A stretch of 64,000 bases of DNA from Myxococcus stipitatus. Lineage in GTDB: Bacteria > Myxococcota > Myxococcia > Myxococcales > Myxococcaceae. Below, in pieces: positions 32,108 to 40,792 of this stretch. The DNA is taken from assembly GCF_038561935.1 (NCBI RefSeq), contig NZ_CP102770.1, positions 9,176,001-9,240,000 on the forward strand, given 5' to 3'. The position numbers were made by a program, and so were the translations under genes. Every line of letters starts with the position of its first letter. The stretch's first letter is position 1. Below the pieces are notes generated by a model. That model had not been told where the DNA came from. It saw nothing but the letters and a program-made list of their open reading frames with translations, and made no database searches.

Positions 32108-34231
32108 TCAGCCGTGGGCCTGGGTCGTCTCGGCCGGCGGCGGCTCCACCGGGGGCGGCGTGGACACCGCGACGCCGGTGAGCAGCGACTTGGCGGACTC
32201 CACCGCCTCGCTGGTCCCCATCAGCGCGAGCACGTCCCCCACGCGCAGCACCTCCTGCGCGGTGGGCACGGACAGGCTCTCCTCACCGCGCTGGATGGCG
32301 AGCACCGTCGCGCCGGTGAGGCCGCGCAGGTTCACCTCCGCCAGGGACTTGCCCGCCACGGGGCTCGTCTCCTCCAGTCGCACGGAGGCGGGCGCGCCCA
32401 GGCCCGGCAGCAGCCCCTGGACATGGTCCAGCGCGTGCTCGTCCTGCGCGGCGCCCGGCTCCTTCGAGTGCGACTGCGCCGCCAGCGCCGCCACGATGAC
32501 CTGCGCTCCGGCGCGCACGTGCCCGTGCAGGTTCGTGGCCCCGCGCCAGAACGTGACGCCCATGACGCCCACCAGCGTCAGCACGATGAGGGGGCCCGCC
32601 GCGTTCTTGAGGAACGGCTGCGTCACCATCACCACGGGGATGCTCACCAGCAGCATGATGCCCACCTGGAGGGTGACGGTCAGCACGCGCCGGGGAGCCA
32701 CCGCCAGGTCCAGCTTCCCGTCCGTGCGCGCGGGCAGCGCGGCCTCCGCCAGCATCACGCCCAGCCGGCGCGCGATGCCGATGACGCCCAGGATGAAGGG
32801 CACCGCGAGCAGCACGGCGCCGCCCAGGATGAGGTTGCGGGACAGGTCCTCGTCCACGCCCGTGCGGGCCTCAACGAAGCTGGCCATGCGGTCCGCCGAC
32901 AGCGAGGTGCCAATCACCAGCGCCACCAGCAGCACGGCGTCCAGCACCAGGAGGCGAATCTGCCGGCGCACGCCCGCGCCCAACGTCTCCCGCCGAGGCG
33001 CCTCGCGCAGCTTCTCCACCCAGGTGCCGTACAGCGTGACGAACGTCTGGAGCGGCTTGGGCAGCTTGCGGTCCACCCACGTCGCCACCGGGCCCGACAC
33101 CTTGATGAGCAGCGGCGTCGTCAGCGTGGTGATGGCGGAGACCGCCACCGCCACCGGGTAGATGAACGTGCCGGTGGCCTTCAGCGACAGGCCCAGGCCC
33201 GCGATGATGAAGGAGAACTCGCCAATCTGCGCCAGGCTCAACCCCGCCTGCACCGACGTGCGCGTGCCGTTGCCGGTGAGGAACGCGCCCAGCGTCACGC
33301 CGAAGAGCTTGCCCAGGATGACCACCAGGGTGAGCACGAGGATGGCCGCCCAGTGCTCCGCGATGAGCGCCGGGTTGATGAGCATGCCCACCGACACGAA
33401 GAAGATGGCCGCGAACATGTCGCGCACCGGCTGCACCAGGTGCTCCACCAGCTTCTCCTCACCGGACTCCGCCACCAGCGAGCCCGCGAGGAACGCCCCC
33501 AGCGCCACCGAGTAGCCGAAGGACTGCGCCAGGAGCGCCACCGCGAAGCAGATGCCCACGCTCGTCACGAGCGTCGTCTCCGGCCGGTTCAGCTTGATGA
33601 CCGCCCGCATGGCGCGCGGGATGATGAACAGGCCCACCGCCACCAGGCCCACCAGGAACGCCACCAGCTTGCCCGTGGTGAGGGTCAGGTCCTTCACGTT
33701 CAGGCCCGCGCCCGTGGAGATGGCCGTGAGCGTGGCCATCATCAGCACCGCGATGAGGTCCTCGACGATGAGCACCCCCACCACCAGCTCGCGCATGCGT
33801 CCGCGCACGCCCTGCTCGTCGAACGCCTTGGCGATGATGGTGGTGCTGGAGACGGCGATGAGCGCGCCGACGAAGAGGCCCTCCAGCGTCGTCCACCCGA
33901 AGGCCTTCCCCACCACGATGCCCAGCCACACCATGATGCTGCACTGGATGACGGCGGTGATGCCGGCGGTGAGGCCCACCGAGAACAGCTTGCGGAGGCT
34001 GAACTCCAGCCCCAGCGAGAACATCAGCAGGATGACGCCCAGCTCCGACAGCGTCGTGACGACGTCGGGGTTGGCCACCAGGGGAATGGGGACGTAGGGG
34101 CCCACCACCAGGCCCGCGAGGATGTAGCCCAGCACCACGGGCTGGCGCAGCTTCTGGAAGAGCACCGTCGTCACCGCGGCGACGCACAGGACGATGGCAA
34201 TGGCCTGGAGGACCTCGTGGGCTCCGTGCAT
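32108..34231 (-). CDS. Kef-type monovalent cation:proton antiporter (CPA2)
   Basis: 707 residues from MHGAHEVLQ, preceded by GAGGTGAG. The first 390 residues are the Na/H-exchanger fold with about 12 spans: VVLGYILAGLVVGPYVP, SELGVILLMFSLGLEFS, and the SFGYSVALGAFLAGSLVAES block of CPA2/KefB proteins. A further four spans follow (about 430-600), then a soluble TrkA_C/RCK_C domain near 630-690 (EVNLRGLTGATVLAIQRGEE, LRVGDVLALMG). There is no NAD-binding TrkA_N domain. It probably moves K+ or Na+ against H+ under ligand control by the C-domain. Confidence 0.92.
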   Translation of the reverse strand: MHGAHEVLQAIAIVLCVAAVTTVLFQKLRQPVVLGYILAGLVVGPYVPIPLVANPDVVTTLSELGVILLMFSLGLEFSLRKLFSVGLTAGITAVIQCSIMVWLGIVVGKAFGWTTLEGLFVGALIAVSSTTIIAKAFDEQGVRGRMRELVVGVLIVEDLIAVLMMATLTAISTGAGLNVKDLTLTTGKLVAFLVGLVAVGLFIIPRAMRAVIKLNRPETTLVTSVGICFAVALLAQSFGYSVALGAFLAGSLVAESGEEKLVEHLVQPVRDMFAAIFFVSVGMLINPALIAEHWAAILVLTLVVILGKLFGVTLGAFLTGNGTRTSVQAGLSLAQIGEFSFIIAGLGLSLKATGTFIYPVAVAVSAITTLTTPLLIKVSGPVATWVDRKLPKPLQTFVTLYGTWVEKLREAPRRETLGAGVRRQIRLLVLDAVLLVALVIGTSLSADRMASFVEARTGVDEDLSRNLILGGAVLLAVPFILGVIGIARRLGVMLAEAALPARTDGKLDLAVAPRRVLTVTLQVGIMLLVSIPVVMVTQPFLKNAAGPLIVLTLVGVMGVTFWRGATNLHGHVRAGAQVIVAALAAQSHSKEPGAAQDEHALDHVQGLLPGLGAPASVRLEETSPVAGKSLAEVNLRGLTGATVLAIQRGEESLSVPTAQEVLRVGDVLALMGTSEAVESAKSLLTGVAVSTPPPVEPPPAETTQAHG

Positions 34232-34379
34232 CAACTCACCTCGACAAAAAAAGAAATGGGATGGGAATGGGGACACAAGCGTCGTTGCGCGCGGACGCAA
34301 GCAACGACGCGAAGACGTCACGGCGAAGGCCCGAAGAGGCCCCGCGTGAGCGCCTGACTCAGGAGGACAGACGCTCTGT

Positions 34380-34889
34380 TCAGCCCACCGAGGGTGGGCC
34401 GCGCAGAGGACACGTCATGATGGAAGGACGGTCCGCGATATCCCCGCTCGACGTAGGCGCCGCCGGGGCCCGGCGTTTGAGCAGCGTGGCGCGCGTGACG
34501 GCGTGACGGCGCTCACGCCCCCAGCGATGGAGGGCCTGGAGGTCCGGCGCGAAGGTGGACTCGCGGCCCCGCGTGAAGGACGGCGCGCTGAACGCGAGCC
34601 CCGCCCCGGCCTGGAGCGCCGAGTCCCAGCCCCCCAGGTCCGTGACGTTGAGCTGCGCGCCCCACCGGCGTGAGCCGCCCTTCGACGACTTCACGCCCTG
34701 GCGAACCGACGTCGCGCCCGGGTCCAGGTGGAGGCCGCGCTCCTGGGGGCCTCGGGAGACGTCCACCGCGGCGTCCGCGGGGAGCACCGTCGCCACGACG
34801 AGCGCCATCCCCAGGGCGAGCAGCACCGTCCGGAGCCCCTCGCTCCCGGGACCGGGCAGTCGTGATGTCGTGCCGGGGGAGCGCATCAA
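34380..34889 (-). CDS. Hypothetical exported protein, uncertain
   Basis: 169 residues. An N-terminal hydrophobic stretch (LRTVLLALGMALVVATVLPADA) looks like a signal peptide. The rest contains QLNVTDLGGWDSALQAGAGL, which reads like real protein, but the final 40 residues are Arg/Pro-rich and shadow-like. It faces the antiporter gene on the same strand. No family recognised; it could be a decayed gene or a chance frame. Confidence 0.45.
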   Translation of the reverse strand: MMRSPGTTSRLPGPGSEGLRTVLLALGMALVVATVLPADAAVDVSRGPQERGLHLDPGATSVRQGVKSSKGGSRRWGAQLNVTDLGGWDSALQAGAGLAFSAPSFTRGRESTFAPDLQALHRWGRERRHAVTRATLLKRRAPAAPTSSGDIADRPSIMTCPLRGPPSVG

Positions 34890-35168
34890 TCGTTCAGGTA
34901 CTACGCCGCCCCCAGCCGCGTAAAGCGCCGGTTTCCCAAGCCCGCCAGTCCGCTGTCCCTGGCCTCTTCCCGCTGTCCTTCACCTGACGCGCGGCGACGG
35001 CGCCGTGCTCCAGGCCGGTGCGTCATGCGTGTGCTGTAGGCCCATGTCCTCCCCTCGCGCGAGCGGCCAGCCCCCCTCGCGGACGGGACGGGCGTCGCGC
35101 CACGCACAGCGGACAGCGAGCGGGGCCGAGGGCCTGCGGGTTCCGGGAGGCGGCCCTAACTTGAGGAC

Positions 35169-35711
35169 GTGCTCTCGCGATTCTTTCTGTACGGCTGCAC
35201 GGGGTGGGTGTTGGAGGTGCTGTTCACGGGGGCGGGCGCGGCCTTGAAGCGGGACCGGAGCGCCACCGCGACCACCTACTTGTGGATGCACCCCATCTAC
35301 GGGGGCACGGCCCTGGCGCTGGAGCACGTCTCCTCGCGGCTCAAGTCGTATCCCCGTCCCGTGAGGGCGCTGGCCTACACCACCCTCATCTTCGGCGCCG
35401 AGTACGCCACCGGGTGGGTGCTGCGGCGGCTCTTGGGCCGCTGCCCCTGGGACTACTCGCCGCACCGGTGGAGCGTGCACGGCCTCATCCGGCTGGACTA
35501 CGCGCCGGCCTGGTATCTCACCGCGCTCCTGTTCGAGCCGGTCCGGGATGGGCTGCTCAGCGCCACCACCCTCCCCGCGACGCGGCACGCGCCCGCCGAG
35601 GTGGTGTTCGTGGGTGGGGAGCAGGCGGGGAAGGAACCGGACGCGGACGGCTTGCCGGTGGGAGTGCTGGCCTCGGGCCTCGAGCAGGCCCCCATGGACG
35701 TCTCCCCCTGA
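35169..35711 (+). CDS. Membrane protein, ABC_trans_CmpB-like
   Basis: 180 residues from GTG with TTGAGGAC ahead. FFLYGCTGWVLEVLFTG, HPIYGGTALALEHVSSR and FGAEYATGWVLRRLLGRCPWDYS match the putative ABC-transporter permease family CmpB-like (DUF1113/PF06541), with Gly-Trp-x-x-Glu and Trp-Asp-Tyr signatures. Three or so membrane segments lie before residue 130; the tail is soluble. Function of the family is unknown. Confidence 0.7.
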   Translation: MLSRFFLYGCTGWVLEVLFTGAGAALKRDRSATATTYLWMHPIYGGTALALEHVSSRLKSYPRPVRALAYTTLIFGAEYATGWVLRRLLGRCPWDYSPHRWSVHGLIRLDYAPAWYLTALLFEPVRDGLLSATTLPATRHAPAEVVFVGGEQAGKEPDADGLPVGVLASGLEQAPMDVSP

Positions 35712-35837
35712 CCGCGTCCGCTGGTCGACTGCCCTCCAGGCGGATATGGAGGAACCACCGGCTTTTCTTCCTCCGTGCCGCGTCGCGTAGTACCTTCGCG
35801 GCCGCATTCCCCCACGCGCCAGCGGGAAATTCCGCCG

Positions 35838-35850
35838 ACTTTCCGAAAGT
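35838..35850. promoter_or_regulatory. Palindrome immediately upstream of mreB
   Basis: ACTTTC-C-GAAAGT is a perfect inverted repeat 12 bases before the mreB ATG, where a Shine-Dalgarno would be; no other ribosome site is visible. A second symmetric element, GGAAATTCC, lies at 35825-35833. They could be an operator or small mRNA hairpin. Confidence 0.35.
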
Positions 35851-35862
35851 TTCCGCCCTCGT

Positions 35863-36897
35863 ATGTTCGACTGGCTTCACACCCTCTTTTCGCGCGACCT
35901 CGCCATCGACCTCGGCACGGCGAACACGCTCATCTACATCCGCGGTCAGGGCATCGTGTCCAACGAGCCCTCGGTGGTGGCCGTCCAACAGGACGCGCGC
36001 GGGGGCAAGAAGGTCCTCGCGGTGGGCAAGGAAGCCAAGGAGATGTTGGGCCGCACGCCGGGCAACATCGTCGCGATCCGCCCCATGAAGGACGGCGTCA
36101 TCGCGGACTTCGAAATCACGGCGGCGATGCTGCGCTACTTCATCCAGAGCGCGCACAACCGCAAGACGCTGGTGAACCCGCGCATCATCATCGGCATCCC
36201 CTCCGGCATCACCGAGGTGGAGCGCCGCGCGGTGCGCGAGGCCGCGGCCAACGCGGGCGCTCGCGAGGTCTACCTGATTGAGCAGCCCATGGCGGCGGCC
36301 ATCGGCGCGGGCCTTCCGGTGACGGAGCCCAGCGGCAACATGATTGTGGATATCGGCGGTGGCACGTCCGACGTCGCGGTCATCAGCCTCGCCGGCATCG
36401 TGTTCGCCAAGAGCGTGCGCATCGGCGGCGACAAGCTGGACGAGGCCATCATCCAGTACGTGAAGCGCAAGTACAACCTGCTCATCGGCGAGCGCACGGC
36501 GGAGCTCATCAAGATGGGCATCGGCACGGCGTACCCGACGGACGAGGTCATGACCATGGAGATCAAGGGTCGCGACCTGGTGGCCGGTGTGCCGCGCACG
36601 CTGACGGTGTCCAGCGACGAGGTGCGCGACGCGCTCGCCGAGCCCGTCAATGGCATCGTCGAGGCCGTGAAGCTGACGCTGGAGCGCACGCCGCCGGAGC
36701 TCGCCGGTGACATCGCCGACAGGGGCATCGTGCTGGCCGGTGGTGGCGCGTTGCTGAAGAACCTGGACACGCTCCTGCGCGAGGAGACGGGCCTGCCGGT
36801 GTTCCTCGCCGAGGACCCGCTGTCCGCCGTCGTGATTGGCGCGGGCAAGGCGCTGGAGTCGCTCGACATCCTCCGCCAGGTCTGCCAGCCGGGCTGA
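35863..36897 (+). CDS. mreB: Rod-shape actin homologue MreB
   Basis: 344 residues, normal length. The actin-fold nucleotide motifs are phosphate-1 IDLGTANTLIYIRGQG, connect-1/phosphate-2 NMIVDIGGGTSDVAVISLAG and the adenosine block IVLAGGGALLKNLD. MreB forms membrane-associated filaments that guide lateral cell-wall synthesis and, in myxobacteria, also support gliding motility. mreC and mreD do not follow, which is different from most rods. Start fixed by the conserved MFDWLHTLFSRDLAIDLGT N-terminus. Confidence 0.98.
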   Translation: MFDWLHTLFSRDLAIDLGTANTLIYIRGQGIVSNEPSVVAVQQDARGGKKVLAVGKEAKEMLGRTPGNIVAIRPMKDGVIADFEITAAMLRYFIQSAHNRKTLVNPRIIIGIPSGITEVERRAVREAAANAGAREVYLIEQPMAAAIGAGLPVTEPSGNMIVDIGGGTSDVAVISLAGIVFAKSVRIGGDKLDEAIIQYVKRKYNLLIGERTAELIKMGIGTAYPTDEVMTMEIKGRDLVAGVPRTLTVSSDEVRDALAEPVNGIVEAVKLTLERTPPELAGDIADRGIVLAGGGALLKNLDTLLREETGLPVFLAEDPLSAVVIGAGKALESLDILRQVCQPG

Positions 36898-37016
36898 CCT
36901 GGGGCCGCGGTCACGTCTCACGCGCGCCACGGCGCCGTGCCTTTCACGAGGCCGGCGCCGTTCGTGTTTCAGGCGGGGTTTGACAGGCGCGAGCGCCGTG
37001 GATTGTGTTGCGTCAC

Positions 37017-37805
37017 ATGAACCCTTTCTCCATTCGCCGCGCGCTGCCGAAGGTCCTCGCCGCCTCCCTGTTGGTCTCCATGCCCGCCCTCGCGGACTGG
37101 GTGGGGGAGCTGCGCGTGAAGAGCGCGCCCGTGCCCGGGCAGAAGGCGCCCTCGGAGACGAAGGGAAAGATGTACGGCCGCACGGGCATGCTGCGAATGG
37201 ACCTGTCCCCCGCCGAGGTTCCGGGCGGCATGTCCATCATCTTCGACTGGCAGAAGCGCACGGGCACCACGCTCTTCCACCAGAAGAAGGCGGCCACGGT
37301 GCGCAGCCTGGACGAGCTGCCCGTGAAGATTCCCGGCGAGTGCTCGGGCACGGGCCAGGACTTCGACGCGTGCTTCACGGCGCAGGGCTACAAGAAGACG
37401 GGCTCCGCGAAGGTGAACGGCCACCCGACGGACATCTACGAGGGCGTGCCTCCCGGCGCCGAGGGCAGCATCCAGAAGCAGAAGGTGTGGCGACCCACGG
37501 ACCTCCCCGAGGTGGCCTACGTGCGCAGCCACACCTACGACATGGCCGGCAAGCTCCAGTCGGAGATTGACGTGCTGAACATCCAGACGGGCGCGCAGCC
37601 GGCCACGGTCTTCACCGTGCCCGCGGACTACGACGAGCTGGACTCGGCGGCCGGCGCGGGCAACGTGCTCCAGTCCTTCAAGCCCGAGGACTTCAAGGGC
37701 AAGACGCCTCAGCAGATCCAGGAGATGATTCGTCAGCGCATGTCCCAGCAGCAGGGCAAGCCGCCCGCGCCGACTCCTGCCCCCGCGCCCGCGCCGAAGA
37801 AGTAG
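37017..37805 (+). CDS. Secreted DUF4412-like protein
   Basis: 262 residues. Signal peptide KVLAASLLVSMPALA-D ends near residue 24. The mature domain contains KGKMYGRTGMLRMDLSP, GGMSIIFDWQKRTGTTLFHQ and VNGHPTDIYEG, the pattern of DUF4412 periplasmic proteins. The tail is Pro/Ala/Gln-rich. A putative lipid-binding or envelope role is typical of such beta-folds but unproven. It stands 120 bases after mreB and converges with the GST gene. Confidence 0.75.
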   Translation: MNPFSIRRALPKVLAASLLVSMPALADWVGELRVKSAPVPGQKAPSETKGKMYGRTGMLRMDLSPAEVPGGMSIIFDWQKRTGTTLFHQKKAATVRSLDELPVKIPGECSGTGQDFDACFTAQGYKKTGSAKVNGHPTDIYEGVPPGAEGSIQKQKVWRPTDLPEVAYVRSHTYDMAGKLQSEIDVLNIQTGAQPATVFTVPADYDELDSAAGAGNVLQSFKPEDFKGKTPQQIQEMIRQRMSQQQGKPPAPTPAPAPAPKK

Positions 37806-37814
37806 GCCCGGGCG

Positions 37815-38603
37815 TCACGCGGCGGATGCGCTGTTCGTGCCCGAGGCCAGGGCGCGCGGCGGAGGGCGGCGGTGCTTCTCGTAGAGCGCCGCCCGCCACT
37901 CGAGCAGGTCGGGGAACGCGGCGGCGAGGGACTCGTGGTGCCAGACCTCGCGCGTGGCGGGAGCCAGGGGCCACCAGGCTTCATCCACGGGCCGCGCGAA
38001 CTGGAGCATGGTGCACGCGGTGATGTCCGCGTAGGTGAAGCCTTCGTCCATCAGATAGGGACGTCCCCGAAGCTCGGCGCGCAGGCGCTCCAGCGCGGGG
38101 ATGGCCGTGTCGCGGATGGCGGCCTCCGGGTCCGCGACGGCGCTGTGCTTGCGCGCGAGGAAGCTCACGCCCATCCGCGCCGTGGGTCGGGAGACGGCGC
38201 GCAGGAAGCCCGGGATGAAGGGAGGCAGGCTCTCGTCCAGGGCCCGCGGGTTGTCGAGCATGCGGCGCAGCACGCTGGCGCGAGCGATGCGCAGCACGTG
38301 GTCACCCACCTCTTCCCAGCGCTGGATGGTGGGCAGCGCGGAGGCGGGGAACAGGGGCGGCGCGCCCGAGCCCAGCTCCTCCGCGCGCCGCGCGATGTTG
38401 AACGAGCCCATCGTCACCCGGGCGTCCTCGATGAGCAGGGGCACCGTGGTGGGCCGCGGTCCGTTCGGCGTGCGCCAGCGCAGCGCCAGCTCCCCGATGA
38501 GGGGCGTGTGCTCTCGGTAGCGGTACGCAACGCCGTGATGCGACAGCGCCCAGCGAGCCTTCTCCGTCCAACCCGAAACACCAAGCCCATGGAGGGTGTG
38601 CAT
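37815..38603 (-). CDS. Glutathione S-transferase-like protein
   Basis: 262 residues starting MHTLHGLGVSGWTEKARWAL, the thioredoxin-fold N-terminus with a Ser/Trp/Thr-rich first helix. TTVPLLIEDARVTMGSFNIAR is the glutathione-binding Pro-x-L block and the C-terminal helical domain contains PYLMDEGFTYADITACTMLQ, the conserved N-capping region. Cytosolic; substrate unknown. Upstream in-frame start codons are unsupported. Confidence 0.88.
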   Translation of the reverse strand: MHTLHGLGVSGWTEKARWALSHHGVAYRYREHTPLIGELALRWRTPNGPRPTTVPLLIEDARVTMGSFNIARRAEELGSGAPPLFPASALPTIQRWEEVGDHVLRIARASVLRRMLDNPRALDESLPPFIPGFLRAVSRPTARMGVSFLARKHSAVADPEAAIRDTAIPALERLRAELRGRPYLMDEGFTYADITACTMLQFARPVDEAWWPLAPATREVWHHESLAAAFPDLLEWRAALYEKHRRPPPRALASGTNSASAA

Positions 38604-38634
38604 GGCGTGAAACCTTAGGCTGGCGCGCGCCTGG

Positions 38635-39294
38635 ATGCATACTGACGCCATGCTCGGACAGCCCCTCCAGCTCCACCTCCGCGACTTGAGTCACGCCCTC
38701 GTGGAGGCCTGGCGCGAGGAGTTCGACGGCCTTCCGAACGTCACCATCTCCCGAGGAGACATCTTCTCCGAGCGCGACGGCACGGTCTCCGCCAGCGACC
38801 CCATCGACATCCGCGCCGACGCCATCATCAGCCCCGCCAACAGCTTCGGCTTCATGGATGGCGGCATCGACGCGGTGTACACGTACCAGCTCGGCCCCCA
38901 GCTCCAGGAGAACCTGCGAGAGCTGCTCGCTCAGGAGTACGGAGGCGAGCTGCCCGTGGGACAGGCCACACTCGTGCCCACGGGGCGCCCGGAGCTTCCC
39001 TGGTGCATCAGCGCGCCCACCATGCGTGTCCCCATGGACGTCAGCGACACGGTGAATGCCTTCCTCGCCTTCACGGCCGCGCTCCGGTGCGTGCGAGCCC
39101 ACAACGAGGCCACCCCGCTCAATCCCATCCGCTCGCTGCTCACCCCGGGCCTGGGCACGGCGGTGGGCCGCATGCCTCCCGCGCGGTGTGCCCGACAGAT
39201 GAAGGAAGCCTGGATGCGCACCATCGTCGGTCCGCCGTTCATCCCCAGGTCCCTGCGTGAGGCCGCCAACGACGAGCTCCGACTGAGGGAGTAG
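38635..39294 (+). CDS. Macro-domain protein (ADP-ribose binding)
   Basis: 219 residues. DAIISPANSFGFMDGGIDAVY is the Ala-Asn-Ser catalytic/ligand loop of macro domains and PVGQATLVPTGRPELPWCIS the following strand. Macro proteins bind or hydrolyse ADP-ribose or its adducts. The N-terminal LRDLSHALVEAWREEF indicates the stand-alone bacterial family. Start at either 38635 or 38650. It diverges from the GST gene over 31 bases. Confidence 0.88.
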   Translation: MHTDAMLGQPLQLHLRDLSHALVEAWREEFDGLPNVTISRGDIFSERDGTVSASDPIDIRADAIISPANSFGFMDGGIDAVYTYQLGPQLQENLRELLAQEYGGELPVGQATLVPTGRPELPWCISAPTMRVPMDVSDTVNAFLAFTAALRCVRAHNEATPLNPIRSLLTPGLGTAVGRMPPARCARQMKEAWMRTIVGPPFIPRSLREAANDELRLRE

Positions 39295-39343
39295 CTCCGC
39301 GTCGGACCGCTCCCGCCAGGGCCCGTGTTACAAGCCGGGCTCG

Positions 39344-40018
39344 ATGAGCCCCGCCAAGAAGACGACACCCGCGAAGAAGAGTGCTCCCGCGAAGAAGCAG
39401 GCTCCGGCCGCGAAGAAGGTCTCCGCGCCTCCGGGCGCCACGCCCACCGGGGACCTGCCCATCGTGTTCTTCCCCGATGCGAAGTCCTTCGACACCTGGC
39501 TCGCGAAGCACCACGCCACCTCGAGCGGCGCGTGGCTCAAGCTCTCCAAGAAGGGCGCCGCCGTCACCTCGCTCTCCTACAACGAGGCCGTGGAGCTGGC
39601 GCTCATCTGGGGCTGGATTGACAGCCAGAAGGGTCGCTTCGACGAGACGGCCTACCTCCTGAAGTTCACCCCGCGCGGTCCTCGCAGCATCTGGTCGAAG
39701 ATCAACCGGGACAAGGCCACCGCGCTCATCGCCGAGGGCCGCGTGAAGCCCTCGGGCCTGGCTGAAATCGAGAACGCGAAGAAGAACGGCCGCTGGGACG
39801 CCGCCTACGAGTCGCAGAGCAAGGCCACCATCCCCGAGGACCTCGCCCAGGCGCTCGCCGCCAATCCGCGCGCGGAGGCGTTCTTCGCCACCCTCAACTC
39901 CGTCAACCGCTACGCCGTGCTCTTCCGCATCCACAACGTGAAGAAGGCGGAGACGCGCGCCCGGAAGATTGTCCAGTACGTGGACATGCTCGCGCGCCAC
40001 GAGAAGCTCCACGACTGA
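39344..40018 (+). CDS. YdeI/OmpD-associated family protein with basic N-tail
   Basis: 224 residues. The first 30 are Lys-Pro-Ala repeats (AKKTTPAKKSAPAKKQAPA), a histone-tail-like extension. Then comes the YdeI domain: FFPDAKSFDTWLAKHHATSS, WGWIDSQKGRFDET and KFTPRGPRSIWSKINRDK are its hallmarks. The family is linked to resistance to cationic peptides in some bacteria, though the mechanism is unknown. It precedes an ABC exporter by 16 bases and may be co-transcribed. Confidence 0.88.
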   Translation: MSPAKKTTPAKKSAPAKKQAPAAKKVSAPPGATPTGDLPIVFFPDAKSFDTWLAKHHATSSGAWLKLSKKGAAVTSLSYNEAVELALIWGWIDSQKGRFDETAYLLKFTPRGPRSIWSKINRDKATALIAEGRVKPSGLAEIENAKKNGRWDAAYESQSKATIPEDLAQALAANPRAEAFFATLNSVNRYAVLFRIHNVKKAETRARKIVQYVDMLARHEKLHD

Positions 40019-40034
40019 GGAAAGCCCCACCCTC

Positions 40035-40790
40035 ATGGCCACCCCTTCCAGCACCGTGCTCTCCGTCCGGGAGCTCTCCAAGTCCTACGCGGGCAACGTC
40101 GCCGTGGACCACATCTCCTTCGAGGTCGGTCCCAACGAAATCGTCGGACTCCTGGGCCCCAACGGCGCGGGGAAGACCACGACCATCAACATGGTGCTCG
40201 GCGTGCTGGAGCCCACCTCGGGCGCCATCCACATCCAGGGCGTGGACCTCGCGCGGGAGCGCTCACGCGCGCTGGAGCAGACCAACTTCGCCGCCGTCTA
40301 CGCGCCGCTCCCTGGCAACCTCACCGTCGTCCAGAACCTGCGCTACTTCGGCCTCATCTACGGCGTGAAGAACATCTCCGAGCGCATCGAGTCCCTCCTC
40401 CAGGAGTTCGACCTCCAGCGCTTCCGGGACACCAAGAGCGGCGTGCTCTCCTCCGGAGAGCAGACCCGCGTCGCGCTCGCGAAGGCCATGCTGAACCAGC
40501 CCCGACTGCTGCTCCTCGACGAGCCCACCGCCTCGCTGGACCCGGCGACGGCCAAGGACATCCGCGCGCGCATCCGGGACTTCGCCGCGAAGGGCACGGG
40601 CGGCGTGCTCTGGACCTCCCACAACATGTACGAGGTGGAGGAGGTCTGCCACCGCGTCCTCTTCATGTCCCACGGCAAGGTCCTGCTGCAGGGGGACCCA
40701 CGCAAGCTGCCTCAGGAGCACGGCAAGGCCACGCTCGAGGAGCTCTTCATCACCGTGGCCCGTGAGCCGCTCACGCTGGAGGCCCCCTAG
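40035..40790 (+). CDS. ABC-2-type exporter ATPase
   Basis: 251 residues. Walker A GPNGAGKTTT, signature LSSGEQTR (Gly-Gly replaced by Ser-Gly), Walker B LLLLDEPTASLD and switch WTSHN define a CcmA/DrrA-like ATPase for ABC-2 permeases. It is two bases from the permease gene. Together they export a lipid, polysaccharide or drug-like molecule; substrate undetermined. Start by homology at MATPSSTVLSVRELSKSY. Confidence 0.93.
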   Translation: MATPSSTVLSVRELSKSYAGNVAVDHISFEVGPNEIVGLLGPNGAGKTTTINMVLGVLEPTSGAIHIQGVDLARERSRALEQTNFAAVYAPLPGNLTVVQNLRYFGLIYGVKNISERIESLLQEFDLQRFRDTKSGVLSSGEQTRVALAKAMLNQPRLLLLDEPTASLDPATAKDIRARIRDFAAKGTGGVLWTSHNMYEVEEVCHRVLFMSHGKVLLQGDPRKLPQEHGKATLEELFITVAREPLTLEAP

Positions 40791-40792
40791 CC

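Noticed and set aside
32114..34357. Plus-strand open frame opposite the Kef antiporter
   Set aside because: Composed mostly of Arg/His/Gln/Ala; it is the shadow of a clear membrane-transporter gene.
39969..40034. Upstream extension of the ABC ATPase into the YdeI gene
   Set aside because: ATPase homology and a sensible start are at 40035; the extension is the YdeI frame read out of phase.
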